Assembly (NCBI GenBank): GCA_017695025.1
Contig: JADILX010000090.1
Span: forward strand, 1-54,290
Source: Candidatus Cryptobacteroides excrementavium
GTDB taxonomy: Bacteria > Bacteroidota > Bacteroidia > Bacteroidales > UBA932
Direction of reading: 5' to 3'
DNA: 54,290 bases
Shown: in pieces, positions 53,812-54,290 of the stretch
Numbering within the stretch: position 1 is the stretch's first letter
Layout: the number at the start of each line of letters is the position of its first letter
Program-made: the position numbers and the translations under genes
Notes under the pieces: generated by a model
Database searches by the model: none
What the model was told of the DNA's origin: nothing
Seen by the model: the letters and a program-made list of their open reading frames with translations, nothing else

Positions 53812-54290
53812 CGTCAGTCTCTTGTCCGCGCAGTGCTTCCACCATGGCTTTGGCCACAGCAGAAGATGCTCCTCTGCCGCCGAGCAGCCGGCGTATCCCG
53901 GCATAGTCTTCCAGCATTCTCTCTCTGTATGCCTTGTCTTCGATGAGGGCGCGGACTTCTGTGACAAGGCTGTCCGGGTTGCAGTCATCCTGTATGAACT
54001 CCTTGAAAGCCAGCCTGTCGATGCAGAGATTCCCGAGACTGATGAAACGCACCCGGATGATGTGTTTCCCGATCATGTATGTCAGCGGGTTCATCCTGTA
54101 GCCTACAACCTGCGGGACATTGAACAGTACAGTCTCAAGCGAGGCGGTTCCGGAGTTGACGACTGCGGCTTCAGCATTCCTGATGACAGACTGTGTCTCC
54201 CCGAACAGGACGCTGATGAAACTGTCGTCCGGCCTTAGATATGGTGTATAGTCTTTCGGGGAGCGTGCCGGGGCCCCGGCTATGATGAAC
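53795..54290 (-). CDS. lpxB: Lipid-A-disaccharide synthase, C-terminal part (cut by window edge)
   Basis: The minus-strand frame from the window edge to the stop at 53795-53797 encodes about 164 residues with the LpxB C-terminal signature: AAVVNSGTASLETVLFNVPQVVGYRMNPLTY. Then comes ISLGNLCIDRLAFKEFIQDDCNPDSL, the usual PN.i....v.PE.lQ region in Bacteroidota form. LpxB joins two acyl-glucosamines to make the lipid A backbone. The start lies beyond the window. Confidence 0.92.
   Translation of the reverse strand, partial: FIIAGAPARSPKDYTPYLRPDDSFISVLFGETQSVIRNAEAAVVNSGTASLETVLFNVPQVVGYRMNPLTYMIGKHIIRVRFISLGNLCIDRLAFKEFIQDDCNPDSLVTEVRALIEDKAYRERMLEDYAGIRRLLGGRGASSAVAKAMVEALRGQETDVTPAP

Overview
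The window reads as chromosomal DNA of a member of the order Bacteroidales (phylum Bacteroidota). Many intergenic regions carry the Bacteroidota-type promoter, a TTTG/TTG box about 19-21 bases upstream of TAnnTTTG. Several gene families are typical of the phylum: GSCFA, DUF4252, DUF3276, DUF5606, DUF6340, GH92, class III fructose-bisphosphatase and a TrxA-fused DsbD. The genus cannot be fixed from the sequence alone. There is no transposase, prophage, CRISPR array, tRNA or rRNA. Two known RNA genes are visible (RNase P RNA and a probable 6S RNA), plus one unexplained structured RNA candidate.

Layout. 1-4.2 kb: end of a GSCFA protein, then a putative outer-membrane protein, an omega-amidase and a surface 5'-nucleotidase lipoprotein. 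4.2-8.6 kb (minus): dsbD, rny, probable 6S RNA, zapA and a coiled-coil gene. 8.7-11.4 kb (minus): a four-subunit 2-oxoacid:ferredoxin oxidoreductase. 11.6-13.8 kb: MTA/SAH-type deaminase overlapping purine nucleoside phosphorylase. 13.9-18.6 kb (minus): glutamine-dependent NAD synthetase, an ECF sigma/DUF4252 module with its own ECF-like promoter, a short inverted-repeat element and a DUF3276 protein. 18.7-24.5 kb: nusB, yajC, ybbR-like, coaE, DUF5606, rimO, DUF6340. 24.5-27.1 kb (minus): rnpB, an Old-Yellow-Enzyme reductase and a 3-oxo-5-alpha-steroid 4-dehydrogenase homologue. 27.2-30.4 kb: pyrG, glutaminyl cyclase and a membrane protein.

30.4-41.3 kb is an alpha-mannoside utilisation locus without susC/susD. 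A minus-strand operon (ROK kinase, mannose-6-phosphate-isomerase-like protein, GH92, GH38) diverges from a GntR regulator and an MFS transporter. Each of the two divergent promoters has a TGTTYGAACA palindrome at or just after its -7 box, so the GntR protein probably controls both. 41.3-41.6 kb holds an independently promoted, hairpin-rich minus-strand transcript of unknown nature.

41.7-54.3 kb: trmD, a DUF349 protein, yidC, a YggS-family PLP protein, a complete pstS-pstC-pstA-pstB-phoU phosphate uptake cluster, class III fbp and the 3' part of lpxB. PstC carries a PstS-like fragment in its first periplasmic loop. The points most worth following are the unexplained RNA at 41.3-41.6 kb, the steroid-reductase-like pair, the mannoside regulon, the ECF/DUF4252 module and the PstC insertion.
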